Shown here in pieces: positions 18,469 to 26,605 of a stretch of 64,000 nt of DNA. A model generated the notes under the pieces. It had not been told where the DNA came from. It saw only the letters and a list, made by a program, of their open reading frames with translations, and searched no databases. The first letter of the stretch is position 1. Each line of letters starts with the position of its first letter. Source of the DNA: Janthinobacterium sp. LM6 (GTDB lineage: Bacteria > Pseudomonadota > Gammaproteobacteria > Burkholderiales > Burkholderiaceae_D). The position numbers and the translations under genes are program-made. The stretch is from NCBI RefSeq assembly GCF_002002885.1, contig NZ_CP019510.1, positions 2,480,001 to 2,544,000 of the forward strand, given 5' to 3'.

Positions 18469-19131
18469 ATGAAAAAACTGACCTCTATCGTATTGTGCCT
18501 ATTTATTTTGGCCGCTTGCAATTCCAAGGAAAAGGAAAATCGCTTGCAACAGGAATTAAGCGAGAAAACTTTCACTACCACCTCATATAACTACACGCCG
18601 TACGATATTTACTCCATCACCTTCAAGGGTATTTCACTGCCATTCAAGATCGATGAAGCTCCCAGCGGCGGTTCCATTTTTTTTCGCGACGCCAGCGAGG
18701 CTGAAATGGACAATGGTGAAAAAGTCCGTTTCAGTAGCGGAAATTGCTGTTTTATCTGGGACAGTCCCGTGGATAAACCGCTGAGAGTGCGGGTGGTCTG
18801 GAGTGTGGTGTTCGATACTGCCTACCACAATGGAAAATCGAGTGTTGACTATGACGAACGCACTTCCAGGCTGAGTTCTCCCGGAAGCCGCTGGTGTCAG
18901 GCCACTGTGGACATCCTGCCCGCCAAAGGGCCAGATCGCCCAACCACCGTGTTCTTGCACTTTCTTGCCGATGGGACAGTTCAGGCACATCTGGGAACCT
19001 TCAAGACGCAGGCGCCACTTTCTGCCGAGCAAGTGAAACTGCATGCCACGCGCCTTCCCCAAGGCCAGTTCTGCAAGCAGGAAATCGAGAATCCCTTTTA
19101 TGGCATACCTCGCACACCGCATAGGGAATAG
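18469..19131 (+). CDS. DUF3304-type lipoprotein, probable immunity to the Tle lipase
   Basis: A 220-residue lipoprotein. The N-terminus 'MKKLTSIVLCLFILAACNS' has a basic n-region, a hydrophobic core and a lipobox ending in Cys17, with Asn after it. The body matches the DUF3304 pattern: 'SITFKGISLPFKIDEA', a conserved 'GNCCFIWDSPVDKPLRVRVVW', then a short C-terminal segment. DUF3304 lipoproteins sit beside DUF2235 lipase effectors and are expected to block the lipase in the periplasm. Here it lies 13 bases after the DUF4123 gene and 3 bases before the lipase, so immunity is made ahead of toxin. Target specificity is inferred from position. Confidence 0.8.
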   Translation: MKKLTSIVLCLFILAACNSKEKENRLQQELSEKTFTTTSYNYTPYDIYSITFKGISLPFKIDEAPSGGSIFFRDASEAEMDNGEKVRFSSGNCCFIWDSPVDKPLRVRVVWSVVFDTAYHNGKSSVDYDERTSRLSSPGSRWCQATVDILPAKGPDRPTTVFLHFLADGTVQAHLGTFKTQAPLSAEQVKLHATRLPQGQFCKQEIENPFYGIPRTPHRE

Positions 19132-19134
19132 ACC

Positions 19135-20778
19135 ATGAGTAAACCAACGATACGCCGGCTTAGCGACGTCACGAAGAGTGAAAGGCTTGCCCGAGGAATC
19201 TATCGCAAGGAATTGGAGAAATGTGCGAAGGAGTCGGATTGCCGAAAGCCCGTCTGGATCAGTTGTTTTTTTGACGGAACTGGAAATAATTTCAAAAAAG
19301 ATGGAAATGGTTCGCTGGCTTCGTCGAATGTAAAGTACAGCAATATTGCGAAACTGGGAAAATTTGCGCATACGGCCGACGATGAAAAAAACAAAACCTA
19401 CGCGATATATACGCCAGGGGTCGGCACGCCGTTTCCGGAGATTCAGGACAGCGGTGATGGAATCGATGGGGCGCTCGGCATGGCATCGGCTGCAAAAGGG
19501 CAGGCCCGCATCAGCTGGATGCTGAAGGAGTTGAAGGTGCGGGTGGACAAACACATGCCGCATGTAAATCAAATCAATGTTGCCGTGTTTGGTTTCAGTC
19601 GGGGGGCGGCCCAGGCGCGGGCCTTTGTGCGTCAGTTGGCTGGACAGTGTTATCAGCAGGGAGATGGATTGATCTGGATCAAAAGTGGCGGATTTATTCA
19701 GCCGCGTCTGGTGATTTACTTCCTTGGTATTTTTGATACCGTGGCCTCGGTGGGGTTTGGCGGTAGCCGCCTTGAGTCGAATCTCAAATATCACCTGGGA
19801 CCTGTCTGGGGCGGCGTGATGTATCTGGCAGACGAGGGCGGCCATGCGGAATGGGCCTCCGATCTGCGTATTCCACCGTATGTGCGCTTTTGCGAGCATT
19901 ATGTCGCAGCGCATGAAGTGCGCGAGAAATTTCCATCAGACTCTATCCGAATCGACCAGGCCACTGACTCGAACTGTCGGGAAACCCTTTATCCCGGGGC
20001 CCACTCCGACGTGGGCGGCGGTTATGACGACATGAATCAGGAAGGACGGTCAAACGAACTGGCGCGCATTCCGCTGTGCAATATGTATCTGTCGGCATAT
20101 GCCGCCGGGGTGCCGTTCAAGTCTCCCGAAGAGGTTCTTCAGGATTATGGCTCGCTGTTTAACATCAGCAGCGAATTGGAGGCATGCTTCGACGCTTACA
20201 TGAAGCACGTCAGCGCGGACAAGCGGCTCGAGACGCAAGTCATCAGCCACATGAACAATTACTATCATTGGCGCTGGGGACGCACGGAACGCCAGCGCGC
20301 GGCGCGCAAGGAACGCGAAGCCATCATCGCAAAAGGGCAGTCCGTCATGTATGCCACGCCTGATAAATACATGACCACGACGGACAGCGAATGGGAACGC
20401 GACGTGCAGAATATCGCAGAAAAAAAGACAGGCTTTTTTCGCAGTGCCACGGAACCGCTGGAGGACGCGATCTACGATGCCTGGAAAGGCAAGCTCCGAA
20501 AGTCGATGCCGGTTGCCGAGCGGGCCTTGTTTGACAAATTCTTCGATCGTTATGTGCATGATTCTGTTGCGGGATTCAAGAATCAGATGAGTGACGCCAG
20601 TATCGGCTTTGTTGAAGCCAGTCGCTGGTCCCGAAACCGGCAGTATTTCATGGGGAAACGAGGCAAGAAATATCTGTACTGGCGATATGAGGGTTCAAAA
20701 CCGGCATCGGGCGGCGTAAAAGAGGCGATGCTGGTGCCGAAAGAAGCGTCGACAGGTGGCGACACGGCGATAGCCTAG
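19135..20778 (+). CDS. DUF2235 (Tle1-type) T6SS phospholipase effector
   Basis: A 547-residue α/β-hydrolase of the DUF2235 family, the Tle1 class of T6SS lipase effectors that attack membrane phospholipids of rival cells. The opening 'WISCFFDGTGNNFKKDG' is diagnostic. The nucleophile elbow is 'GFSRG' (residues 153-157, Ser155). 'YFLGIFDTVASVGFGG' supplies the acidic residue and 'YPGAHSDVGGGY' the histidine. The C-terminal 200 residues are helical and probably include membrane-contacting parts. No PAAR or signal peptide is present, so delivery is via the upstream VgrG and DUF4123 adaptor. It converges on the next minus-strand gene, 18 bases away. Confidence 0.92.
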   Translation: MSKPTIRRLSDVTKSERLARGIYRKELEKCAKESDCRKPVWISCFFDGTGNNFKKDGNGSLASSNVKYSNIAKLGKFAHTADDEKNKTYAIYTPGVGTPFPEIQDSGDGIDGALGMASAAKGQARISWMLKELKVRVDKHMPHVNQINVAVFGFSRGAAQARAFVRQLAGQCYQQGDGLIWIKSGGFIQPRLVIYFLGIFDTVASVGFGGSRLESNLKYHLGPVWGGVMYLADEGGHAEWASDLRIPPYVRFCEHYVAAHEVREKFPSDSIRIDQATDSNCRETLYPGAHSDVGGGYDDMNQEGRSNELARIPLCNMYLSAYAAGVPFKSPEEVLQDYGSLFNISSELEACFDAYMKHVSADKRLETQVISHMNNYYHWRWGRTERQRAARKEREAIIAKGQSVMYATPDKYMTTTDSEWERDVQNIAEKKTGFFRSATEPLEDAIYDAWKGKLRKSMPVAERALFDKFFDRYVHDSVAGFKNQMSDASIGFVEASRWSRNRQYFMGKRGKKYLYWRYEGSKPASGGVKEAMLVPKEASTGGDTAIA

Positions 20779-20796
20779 CAGAAACGGGCCTAGCTG

Positions 20797-21900
20797 CTAT
20801 CTGGCGCGGGCCGCCGCCCTGGCTTGCTTGTCGCACTCGCGCGCAGCCGCTTTGCATGCGGAAAACGCTTGCAGATACGTCACGGCGGCCTGCCGCTCTT
20901 CGACCAGTTCCGCCACCCGCTGCGTGAGCTGCAATGGTGTCGTCGGGGGCAGTTTTTCCAGTTTCTTGCTGAGGTCTTTGAGAGAACGCTGCTGGCGCGC
21001 CAGTTCCGCGGCCAGCACGGCCTTGCGCTCGGCAGCGGGCAGGGCCGGATACAGCCTGCCGTTGCCGGCCCCGACACTGCCATCCGCCGTCATCGACTGC
21101 GATTCGTACGGGGCGCGAAATTCCAGCGCCAGCTTGCCATCGGCTTGCACGACGACCAGCAACTCCTCGGTGGCATTGCCGGCCGGCAGCGGCAGCGTGC
21201 GCGTTTCCGGCTTGCCGTCAGGCAACCAGCGGTACTCGATGGTCAGCTGCACCGGCTTGTGCGGCGTGGCCGGCAGGTAGAAACAGCAATTGGCGGCACT
21301 GCTCATGTAAGGGTTCAGGGGATCGGTATCGACGGCATTGGCCGGATTGCCGGCATCGCTGACGCCGACCTGGATGGCGCGGGCGCTGTAGTTCAGGGTG
21401 CTGACCGCTATCTTTGCCTCATCGGCCCCGGCCCGGTAATCGTGCTGGCCGCGCTCGCCGCGTTCGGCATGGCCTGCCAGCAGCGGCCGGCGCTGCACGG
21501 ACTGGATGCCGATGGCAAAGATATGACTCAGGTAGCCAGTATCCGAACGGCCGTCGCGCGAATAACTGTCGCCGGGCGTGCGGTACAGGTAGCCGATGTC
21601 TGCAATGGACAGGGTGTGCACCTTGCTGTCCTGCGGAAATAGTGCTTCCTCCAGATAGCGATCCCTGGCGCCCATCACCTTTCCAGAGAGCACGCCAGCC
21701 CACGCCCGTTCCCCTGCGAAGCGGGGAAAGACGTTGAATTCGCCGTTGATGAACGGTTCGATTTTCAGCACATCCTGCGTCATGCCCGTGACGGGATCGA
21801 TGACGGAATAAATCCCCGGAAAGGGCGAGTCTGCGGCGTGCGACAGCGTGGACATCGCGAAGATGATGCAGGCTGCGATCAAGGCGGGTTTGTGGCTCAT
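20797..21900 (-). CDS. Exported DUF3304-like protein (possible second lipase immunity)
   Basis: A 367-residue exported protein: signal peptide ending near 'TLSHA' (residue 22), an N-terminal region of about 130 residues without a recognised family, then a block that follows the DUF3304 pattern ('ARAIQVGVSDAGNPANAV', 'SAANCCFYLPATPHKPVQL', 'EYRWLPDGKPETR'), and a C-terminal helical/coiled-coil tail (about 290-360) rich in Ala, Lys and Glu with two Cys. It resembles the lipoprotein upstream of the Tle gene in its Cys-Cys core but has no lipobox. It lies tail-to-tail with the lipase gene, and its start overlaps the preceding immunity gene (ATGA). Function as immunity is inference. Confidence 0.62.
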   Translation of the reverse strand: MSHKPALIAACIIFAMSTLSHAADSPFPGIYSVIDPVTGMTQDVLKIEPFINGEFNVFPRFAGERAWAGVLSGKVMGARDRYLEEALFPQDSKVHTLSIADIGYLYRTPGDSYSRDGRSDTGYLSHIFAIGIQSVQRRPLLAGHAERGERGQHDYRAGADEAKIAVSTLNYSARAIQVGVSDAGNPANAVDTDPLNPYMSSAANCCFYLPATPHKPVQLTIEYRWLPDGKPETRTLPLPAGNATEELLVVVQADGKLALEFRAPYESQSMTADGSVGAGNGRLYPALPAAERKAVLAAELARQQRSLKDLSKKLEKLPPTTPLQLTQRVAELVEERQAAVTYLQAFSACKAAARECDKQARAAARAR

Positions 21901-22733
21901 GCTGGCTCCAATCGCATACAGGGTGGCTGACGGTGGAATGCCACCAGGTCGGCGGGATAGAATTTGGCATCGCGGTAGCTGCTGTCGTCGATATCGAGCA
22001 GGCAGGTGATGGCCGCCGCTTCCCATGACCAGTAGCCTGAAAAGGACGTGTCGCGCGCGTGGCTGTCATAGTAGGGTTCGCGGCGGCTGGCGTCATACCA
22101 TTGCCTCAGGTAATCCTGCATCAGCGCCGGGCGCTGGTTTTTTTCTGCCGCAAATATCTTGAGCGTCTTGACGTAGGGCAAGTGGCGGGTACATTCCGGC
22201 CAGGCGGTATCCCTGTTATCGATGGAAAATGCCAGCAGGCGTTCGACCAGCCCATCTTTTTCGTGGTTGTTGAAATCGATGACTGGCGCCAGGCGGGGCA
22301 GCAAACTGCCCCAACCGAGGAGAATGCCAAGGCAGATCATCCGGTTGACCTGCTCGTAGCCGTCACCAGGCAAGGCGAAGTGGGGAAATCCCTGTTCCGC
22401 AGCGCTGGCCTGCACATCAAAAGCCCTGTCATAGCTGGCAAACTCTTCCCAGTATTCGAGTACCGTGGGATACAGCGCGCGCAGATCGGCTGTCGCATGG
22501 CCGGCGCTGTAGGCCAGGCTGAGCAGGTCGATGCCTTCCCAGGCCCGCTGGCGCGTGGCTGTCATGAAATTTTCTGGCGGGATATTTTGCAGTACTTCGG
22601 CAGGCTGTTGCAAGCCTGCCTCCACCATGTCGAAGCACTCGTCCTGGCTGTCTTTGCTTTCAAGGTAAATCGCGTAGGACAGCAGCGGTTCCCTGCGCCT
22701 GGCCAAAAAAGTGTGCTCGTCCAGAGTCTGCAT
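21897..22733 (-). CDS. Diverged DUF1911-family (PoNi-like) immunity protein
   Basis: A 278-residue helical protein. Its C-terminal half lines up with the PoNi-like genes upstream: 'LMQDYLRQWYDASRREP', 'SGYWSWEAAAITCLLDIDD' and 'FYPADLVAF' correspond to 'KYLKQWYPAMKDHP', 'YGYWSFEAGAMAFVFDLDD' and 'AYPTDLVAYGR'. The N-terminal half (DUF1910 region) is more diverged and begins 'MQTLDEHTFLARRREPLL'. It is 2 bases downstream of the next PoNi-like gene and overlaps the DUF3304-like gene by 4 bases, so it is part of the same array. It lacks the Cys-Pro-Gln-Thr-Gly tail seen on other members. Confidence 0.72.
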   Translation of the reverse strand: MQTLDEHTFLARRREPLLSYAIYLESKDSQDECFDMVEAGLQQPAEVLQNIPPENFMTATRQRAWEGIDLLSLAYSAGHATADLRALYPTVLEYWEEFASYDRAFDVQASAAEQGFPHFALPGDGYEQVNRMICLGILLGWGSLLPRLAPVIDFNNHEKDGLVERLLAFSIDNRDTAWPECTRHLPYVKTLKIFAAEKNQRPALMQDYLRQWYDASRREPYYDSHARDTSFSGYWSWEAAAITCLLDIDDSSYRDAKFYPADLVAFHRQPPCMRLEPA

Positions 22734-22735
22734 CT

Positions 22736-23653
22736 TTACTCCCGAAAATCCGTGTCACGGCAGGGCTGTTTGCCTTCGACATGTCCGACATCGCCCGCCT
22801 CATTCATATATATGCTGGTATAACGGTTTTCCGCGCGCAGTGCACGTCCATACGCAACTAGATCTGTCGGATAGGCGAAATGATCGATACCGCTGTCATC
22901 GAGGTCAAACACAAAGGCCATTGCACCCGCTTCAAATGACCAGTAGCCGTAATAGGGAGCGTAGCCTTCGTCGCTAATGCGCAGATGGCCGTTGTACCAG
23001 CGTGGATGATCCTTCATGGCAGGGTACCACTGCTTCAAATATTTTTTGATGAGAGTTTGTGCCGTATCCTCATTGTTTTCATATACCGTCTTTAGCAACG
23101 TGTCGTAGGGCTGGCCCAGTATGCAGGTATCGAGGGTCATTTCATCGTCCACATACGCGCCAATCAGCTGTTCAAACAGGCCGTCTTGTCCTCGGTGACT
23201 GCGAAATATGCGGATGATGCGCATGACCGAGCGCTGATCGCGCAATAATATGGCGACACTTAATAATTGCAGCGTATCTTCATACTCGGACAGGTCGCCG
23301 AAATTCGGCGCTGCCCTGTATCGGTATGGGCCATATTCGGGATATTGCGACAAGATTTCCTCTTGTCGATACTGATCGGCTTCGTTCCATTCCGAAAACC
23401 TGTCCACGATATCTGACAGCCGTGGCGCAAGTTTCTCGATTGGCACGCCAGCGGTGTAATCGAGCATCCAGATCCAGAAATTTTCAAGATATAAGAAATG
23501 GTGCGCCAAACTGATGTCGTCAGCGAATTCAGCTGATTCCTTGTTTTTCAGCTGAACTTGTAGCAGGGCGCGTGAATTCTCCAGGGTTTTCTCATATAGG
23601 TCCTGACAAAGGAATTGTTGGCGACGACGATCATCAAATGGTGGATTTTTCAT
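22736..23653 (-). CDS. PoNi-like (DUF1910/DUF1911) immunity protein with decayed tail
   Basis: A 305-residue paralogue. DUF1910 part: 'DDRRRQQFLCQDLYEKTLENS', 'HHFLYLENFWIWMLDYTAG'. DUF1911 part: 'YEDTLQLLSVAILLRDQRS', 'KYLKQWYPAMKDHPRWY', 'YGYWSFEAGAMAFVFDLDD'. PoNi proteins bind and neutralise PoNe DNase effectors. The C-terminus reads 'GHVEGKQPCRDTDFRE' and stops exactly where the intact paralogues continue from 'GRVEGGQPCPQTGFWE', so about 35 residues of the shared tail module are missing. The start is 1 base after the preceding stop. Whether it still neutralises the adjacent PoNe or guards against another variant cannot be told by eye. Confidence 0.82.
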   Translation of the reverse strand: MKNPPFDDRRRQQFLCQDLYEKTLENSRALLQVQLKNKESAEFADDISLAHHFLYLENFWIWMLDYTAGVPIEKLAPRLSDIVDRFSEWNEADQYRQEEILSQYPEYGPYRYRAAPNFGDLSEYEDTLQLLSVAILLRDQRSVMRIIRIFRSHRGQDGLFEQLIGAYVDDEMTLDTCILGQPYDTLLKTVYENNEDTAQTLIKKYLKQWYPAMKDHPRWYNGHLRISDEGYAPYYGYWSFEAGAMAFVFDLDDSGIDHFAYPTDLVAYGRALRAENRYTSIYMNEAGDVGHVEGKQPCRDTDFRE

Positions 23654-23654
23654 T

Positions 23655-24536
23655 CTATTCGCCGGGTTCTCGTTTGGCCGATGGTTTCATTTCCAGGCTG
23701 GTGTGGCGGCCTTCTTTCCATAACTGTCGCGCATAATCGACCAGGTCTTTGGGGTAGACGAGATGGTCGATCTGGCTGTCGTCCAGGTCGAGCATAAAGA
23801 CGGTCGCACCCGCTTCAAAGGCCCAGTAACCGTAATAGGGAGCGTGGCCTTCGTCGCGGATTCTCAGATGCCCGTCGTACCAGCGGGGATGATCTTTCAT
23901 GGCTGGATACCACTGTTTCAGATATTTTTGGAGCAGGTCGAGCGTGGCCTTCTCATCTTTCTCATAGAACGCTTGCAGCAGGGTGTCATAGGGCTTGCCG
24001 AGGATACCGGTGCCAAGCGCTTGCCCATCCTCCACATACCCGTCAATCAATTGTTCGAACAGGCCATCACGGCCACGGTGGCTGCGTAGCATGTAAATGA
24101 TGCGTTTAACCGAATGATGATCGGGCAGCAAGATGGCAATGCTGAGTAGTTGTAGTGTGTCCTGATAGTCGGAAAGGACGGAAAACTCCGGTGCTCCCTC
24201 ATATTCGTACGGCCCAAACTCCGGAAGCTCAATTGCCGTTTCCTGTTGATAGAGTTGATCGACCGCATTCCATTTTTCAAATTTATCGACGATGCCTGCG
24301 ATGCGCGGCGCTAGCGCATTGATTGATTCGCCTGCCGTATAGTCGAGCATCCAGATCCAGAGTTTTTCCAAATACAAGAATTGATGAATCGCAGCATTTT
24401 GTTGCATCGTCTTAGTAATTTCTCTATTTTCAATTCCTCCTCCAATTAGCGACAATTGATTCAATCGCGTTTTATTGTAAAGTTCTTCATAGAGAAGTTG
24501 CTGTCTGCGTCGGTGATGAAAGGATAAATCTTCCAT
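23655..24536 (-). CDS. PoNi-like immunity protein, duplicated copy b1 (tail lost)
   Basis: A 293-residue DUF1910/DUF1911 protein starting 'MEDLSFHHRRRQQLLYEEL'; in-frame upstream codons to 24605 exist but the paralogues align from this ATG. It is almost identical in protein to the copy at 26606-27631, differing by a few residues ('DEGHAPYY' against 'DEGYAPYY') until about residue 270. There the sequences part: this copy ends 'TSLEMKPSAKREPGE', while the other continues into the CPQTG tail. It is therefore a recent duplicate whose 3' end was replaced. A 27-codon stub of the VRR-NUC gene lies directly upstream. Confidence 0.82.
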   Translation of the reverse strand: MEDLSFHHRRRQQLLYEELYNKTRLNQLSLIGGGIENREITKTMQQNAAIHQFLYLEKLWIWMLDYTAGESINALAPRIAGIVDKFEKWNAVDQLYQQETAIELPEFGPYEYEGAPEFSVLSDYQDTLQLLSIAILLPDHHSVKRIIYMLRSHRGRDGLFEQLIDGYVEDGQALGTGILGKPYDTLLQAFYEKDEKATLDLLQKYLKQWYPAMKDHPRWYDGHLRIRDEGHAPYYGYWAFEAGATVFMLDLDDSQIDHLVYPKDLVDYARQLWKEGRHTSLEMKPSAKREPGE

Positions 24537-24907
24537 GTCTACGTGCTTTTTTCTTGGGTAAATTGTATTTTTGTCAAAGAAGGTATGCGCGAGCTGGAAC
24601 CGCAATGCATGATTGCCTTTCCCGGTCGAGCATCAGGTTGATGGTCTCGAACATCAGTACAGTCGCTGTTTCCTCATGCGTTCAGGACGCGCCACACCGT
24701 CAAGCCATAGGCAGAATCCAGATTGCTCATGATCTCCCCCTGTTCAAATCGCCGGGTTTGCGGCGGAATATCGAGCGCTTGCCACTGACCGGTCTGTGGG
24801 CATGCCTCGCCGGAGTAGGCGCGCAATTCCAAAGCCTCCTGCGCTGGCGCGGTGGCATCCTTACCGCCGTTATTTTGGCCCTGACGCAGTTCGGTGCTGG
24901 GCCAGTC
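23696..24907. repeat. Direct repeat of about 1.2 kb, copy 1
   Basis: Matches 26791-28002 in the same orientation at a constant offset of 3,095 bases. The core from about 23857 to 24801 is almost base-for-base identical: I saw one difference near 23922 in the parts compared. The outer edges carry scattered substitutions. It contains most of a PoNi-like gene, the VRR-NUC 5' stub and the last part of a DUF3396 gene. Such near-identity points to recent duplication or gene conversion. Confidence 0.9.
24574..24654 (-). pseudogene. 5' stub of the VRR-NUC toxin gene (copy 1)
   Basis: A 26-residue reading frame begins 'MFETINLMLD' just as the orphan nuclease gene at 25924-26364 begins 'MFETIDLMLD', then switches to unrelated codons and stops. 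It starts 20 bases downstream of the DUF3396 stop, the same spacing as in the intact module. It is best read as a breakpoint where a toxin-immunity unit was joined to a PoNi-like gene. The same stub occurs 3,095 bases away. Confidence 0.7.
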
Positions 24908-25927
24908 GCTGTCGGCGTCGAAGCGCCGCATCCAGCGCAGCGAGTCGGCGTCATTGAAGCGTTCGTTGGGGTCGCCATCCCATTGGCCAAAGCCCAGCAG
25001 CGCCATGTGGTCGTCGCGGATTGGCCTGAGCAGTTTGTTGAGCAGCGCCGGCAATTCAGGGACGCCCTCTTCAACCGGGTAGAGCGATGGCTCCTCGCCC
25101 AGTTCGATCCACAGGCCGGTATTGAGTTCGTCGATCCGGATTTGCGGATGGTGCAAATTGATTTTTACCTGCTCGCGGCTGAGATCCAATTTTTCGCGCC
25201 ACGTATCCGATAGCAGGAAGCCCCAGGTTGGCGGGCGGATGCCGTCTGCCAGCGAGCCGCTCATGGAAAAAGGATAATCAATGTCCAAACCAAAAAATCG
25301 AGGTGCCAGAGAGCGTTCCCACACGGTCACTTCCGAGCGGGTGCCGAAAGCAATCGGATTGGCCATCGAAAAGCCGCTGTAAACCTGATCAGGTTTTAGT
25401 TTTTCCATGGTTTCCAGAACAAACTGCCGCCATGCATTCTTGTTATCCTTCCACCATGACCAGCGATAGTAGAATTGAATGAATGAGTAATCTCTGTTTG
25501 ATGGTTCTGAATTATCGTTCATATGATCCCGCATTTTCCAGAAATATCCAGCAGTAGAAGGAGACGAGTTATGTTTTTTCTGATCGGTAAATTTGAAAAT
25601 GAAATAGTCTTCTTTTTTTGTTTTTTTTGCAAACTCACGCAGATCAGGTAAACGTTTCGATCCGTAAGGGTGCGGTCTCTCAGAACTCGGATGTGTTGCG
25701 ATAATATATGGATTTCCTGTGATTTTATAAAATTCTTCATGGATATCAATCATGAGATTGGATATGTCAAGATGGCGTTTAGTATCATACAAGAAGTAAA
25801 ATGTTATGAAAGGAGACACCGCCAGATCTTGATTACCATCGTCACAGGACATGTTTAGCCATTCTTTGAGGTCAGCAACCATTCCCTCTACATCTTCGGC
25901 AGTAAAAAAACGTTCCGTTGTGCTCAT
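24674..25927 (-). CDS. DUF3396-family (type VI immunity) protein
   Basis: A 417-residue protein of the DUF3396 family, which includes immunity proteins for T6SS nuclease effectors. Visible family features are 'FIQFYYRWSWWKDN', 'VYSGFSMANPI', 'RFFGLDIDYPFSM' and 'GIRPPTWGFLLSD'. The C-terminal 45 residues form a separate tail module (CPQTGQW, an RRFEQGE stretch, AYGLTVW) that is also found on PoNi-like proteins here. Its start overlaps the stop of the orphan VRR-NUC gene (ATGA), so toxin and immunity are translated as a pair. The cognate target is inferred to be that nuclease. Base composition is distinctly less GC-rich than the T6SS core. Confidence 0.85.
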   Translation of the reverse strand: MSTTERFFTAEDVEGMVADLKEWLNMSCDDGNQDLAVSPFITFYFLYDTKRHLDISNLMIDIHEEFYKITGNPYIIATHPSSERPHPYGSKRLPDLREFAKKTKKEDYFIFKFTDQKKHNSSPSTAGYFWKMRDHMNDNSEPSNRDYSFIQFYYRWSWWKDNKNAWRQFVLETMEKLKPDQVYSGFSMANPIAFGTRSEVTVWERSLAPRFFGLDIDYPFSMSGSLADGIRPPTWGFLLSDTWREKLDLSREQVKINLHHPQIRIDELNTGLWIELGEEPSLYPVEEGVPELPALLNKLLRPIRDDHMALLGFGQWDGDPNERFNDADSLRWMRRFDADSDWPSTELRQGQNNGGKDATAPAQEALELRAYSGEACPQTGQWQALDIPPQTRRFEQGEIMSNLDSAYGLTVWRVLNA

Positions 25928-26364
25928 CGTCTATTCCTTAATCTGGTTTCCTGTTCGTGCTTTTTCTCTTTAGGTTCCTTCGCTGCGACGCCTATGCAGT
26001 CTTCCGGTACACGCAGCAATGCGACTCGTTCCTGGCCGATTTTTTTCCTTGTGTTTCCGCTCTTGGGCGTCATAAGTTTCACATAGTCTTTCATCTGTGC
26101 ATCCTTCACCCAATCATTCGGAAACTTGATCTCCACCGCCGCGAATACATTGTCGATTTCCCATGGCATTTGCCGGTATTCCGGAATCACCAGGTCGGGC
26201 GCCAGACTGCCACGTGGGCGGGGCCAGAATGGAAAGACGTCACTGAGCCGCTGCGGGCGCGTGGGCGGCGTGCCCAAATATGCCTTCTGGGTTGCGCGAC
26301 TGTAGTTCGGCTCGGCTTTTAACGGGCTTGTCCAGTCGAGCATCAGGTCGATGGTCTCGAACAT
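25924..26364 (-). CDS. Orphan VRR-NUC (PD-(D/E)xK) nuclease toxin module
   Basis: A 146-residue protein consisting of little more than a nuclease core. The PD-(D/E)xK motif is complete: 'LAPDLVIPEYR' (Pro-Asp), 'FAAVEIKFPNDW' (Glu-x-Lys) and 'KDAQMKDYVKLM' (Gln). This pattern matches VRR-NUC domains used by T6SS effectors of the TseV type. There is no PAAR, VgrG, Rhs or other delivery domain. The frame is closed upstream by the stop of a DUF3396 remnant, so the ATG is a real start or a recombination scar. Its stop overlaps the start of DUF3396. It could be a cargo effector, an orphan toxin tip kept for recombination, or a decaying gene. Confidence 0.72.
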   Translation of the reverse strand: MFETIDLMLDWTSPLKAEPNYSRATQKAYLGTPPTRPQRLSDVFPFWPRPRGSLAPDLVIPEYRQMPWEIDNVFAAVEIKFPNDWVKDAQMKDYVKLMTPKSGNTRKKIGQERVALLRVPEDCIGVAAKEPKEKKHEQETRLRNRR

Positions 26365-26383
26365 CAGTACAGTCGCTGTTTCT

Positions 26384-26602
26384 TCATGCTTTCAGGAAGC
26401 GCCACACCGTCAAGCCATAGGCAGAATCCAGATTGCTCATGATCTTGCCTTGTTCAAATCTGCGGGTTGGCGGCGGAATATCGAGCGCTTGCCATTGACC
26501 GGCCTGCGGGGAGGCCTCGCCGGCGCAGGCGCGCAATTCCAAAGGCTCGTGGCCTGATGCAGCTCGGCGCTTGGCCAGTCGCTGGCTGTGCGAGGTGGGA
26601 AT
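26384..26602 (-). pseudogene. 3' remnant of a DUF3396 immunity gene (frameshifted)
   Basis: About 219 bases homologous to the last part of the DUF3396 gene at 24674-25927, ending with the same '...SNLDSAYGLTVWR' tail and stop 20 bases before the VRR-NUC ATG. A deletion after 'WPSAELHQA' breaks the frame relative to the tail. It follows immediately after the stop of the PoNi-like gene at 26606, so it is a fused scrap with no start of its own. Confidence 0.75.
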
Positions 26603-26605
26603 TGG

